64,000 bases of DNA from Oceanospirillales bacterium (GTDB lineage Bacteria; Pseudomonadota; Gammaproteobacteria; Pseudomonadales; Balneatricaceae): contig JAAEYW010000003.1 in the NCBI GenBank assembly GCA_018223185.1, positions 214,074 to 278,073 of the forward strand, in the 5' to 3' direction. The notes below the pieces were generated by a model that had not been told where the DNA came from, ran no database searches, and was given only the letters and a program-made list of their open reading frames with translations. The position numbers and the translations under genes are program-made. Below, piece after piece: positions 63,816 through 64,000 of the stretch (position 1 is the first letter of the stretch; every line of letters starts with the position of its first letter).

Positions 63816-64000
63816 GCTTTCTCCACACAAGACATCGTGCTTGGTTTATAAGATAATGACGCTCCGGCGCAACCTGTATCTGTTGGCCGGTTTTTAAATT
63901 GATACCCGGATTTTATCCTAATGCCGCAGAAACAAAACCCCGTTTTCGGTATCAGAGAGAATTCTTTACCTGCAATTACACAGGATATGGCAGTTTGATT

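Overview
The window looks like a chromosomal segment of a marine gammaproteobacterium of the Oceanospirillales type (an Amphritea/Neptunomonas/Marinobacterium-like relative). This rests on gene content: a dapC-yffB-dapD-dapE-rlmA operon, pepA-holC-valS, a DUF1302/DUF1329 pair, a LetA/LetB MCE operon, many c-di-GMP proteins and Pseudomonas-like REP hairpins. GC is near 50% except in a few AT-rich patches. No phage, IS element, rRNA or CRISPR array was seen.

Layout. 0-5.7 kb: partial spermidine-synthase-like gene, a Cys-rich mini-protein, the DUF1329/DUF1302 envelope pair and an AraC regulator. 5.7-6.5 kb: tRNA-Ser, tRNA-Asn and tRNA-Lys, followed by a tandem repeat that carries copies of the tRNA-Lys 3' end. 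6.6-9.8 kb: greB, yeiH and a YeiE-like regulator. 9.9-15.3 kb: a seven-gene lysine/diaminopimelate operon on the minus strand that continues into rlmA and two unknown genes. 15.5-23 kb: PilZ protein, an RND efflux pair, a hydrolase-kinase-lipoprotein operon. 23.1-27.8 kb: a coupled four-gene operon of split LetA, a seven-MCE LetB and an unrecognised lipoprotein. 27.8-31.3 kb: fructosamine kinase, pdxH, esterase, SlyD-like PPIase and small proteins. 31.3-32.1 kb: AT-rich DNA leading to a 40-residue membrane protein behind an FNR/ANR-like promoter. 32.3-37 kb: CMD protein with divergent TetR and a double operator, a diguanylate cyclase, QmcA/NfeD. 37-39.4 kb: a bufferin (BufA2-BufB-BufC) operon. 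40.7-47.7 kb: a c-di-GMP cluster with a GGDEF-EAL protein beside a solute-binding protein, and two tandem PAS-GGDEF paralogues flanking an unknown gene.

47.7-62 kb is the accessory part. Ordinary genes are separated by blocks of short hairpins with a constant frame, three-base loops and stems that change in a compensatory way, together with a nearly perfect 127-bp tandem array (about seven copies). This zone holds an orphan HigA antitoxin with a decayed HigB remnant, a secreted protein, a DUF2726 nuclease-like protein, an AT-rich protein with a PD-(D/E)XK-like C terminus (a possible defence gene) and a four-helix-bundle gene lodged between holC and valS.

Points most worth following: the tyrT/rtT-like repeats behind tRNA-Lys, the covarying hairpin family, the FNR-driven 40-residue protein, the duplicated BufA2 metallophore with a possible lipobox, the lipoprotein coupled to LetB, and the AT-rich nuclease-like gene.
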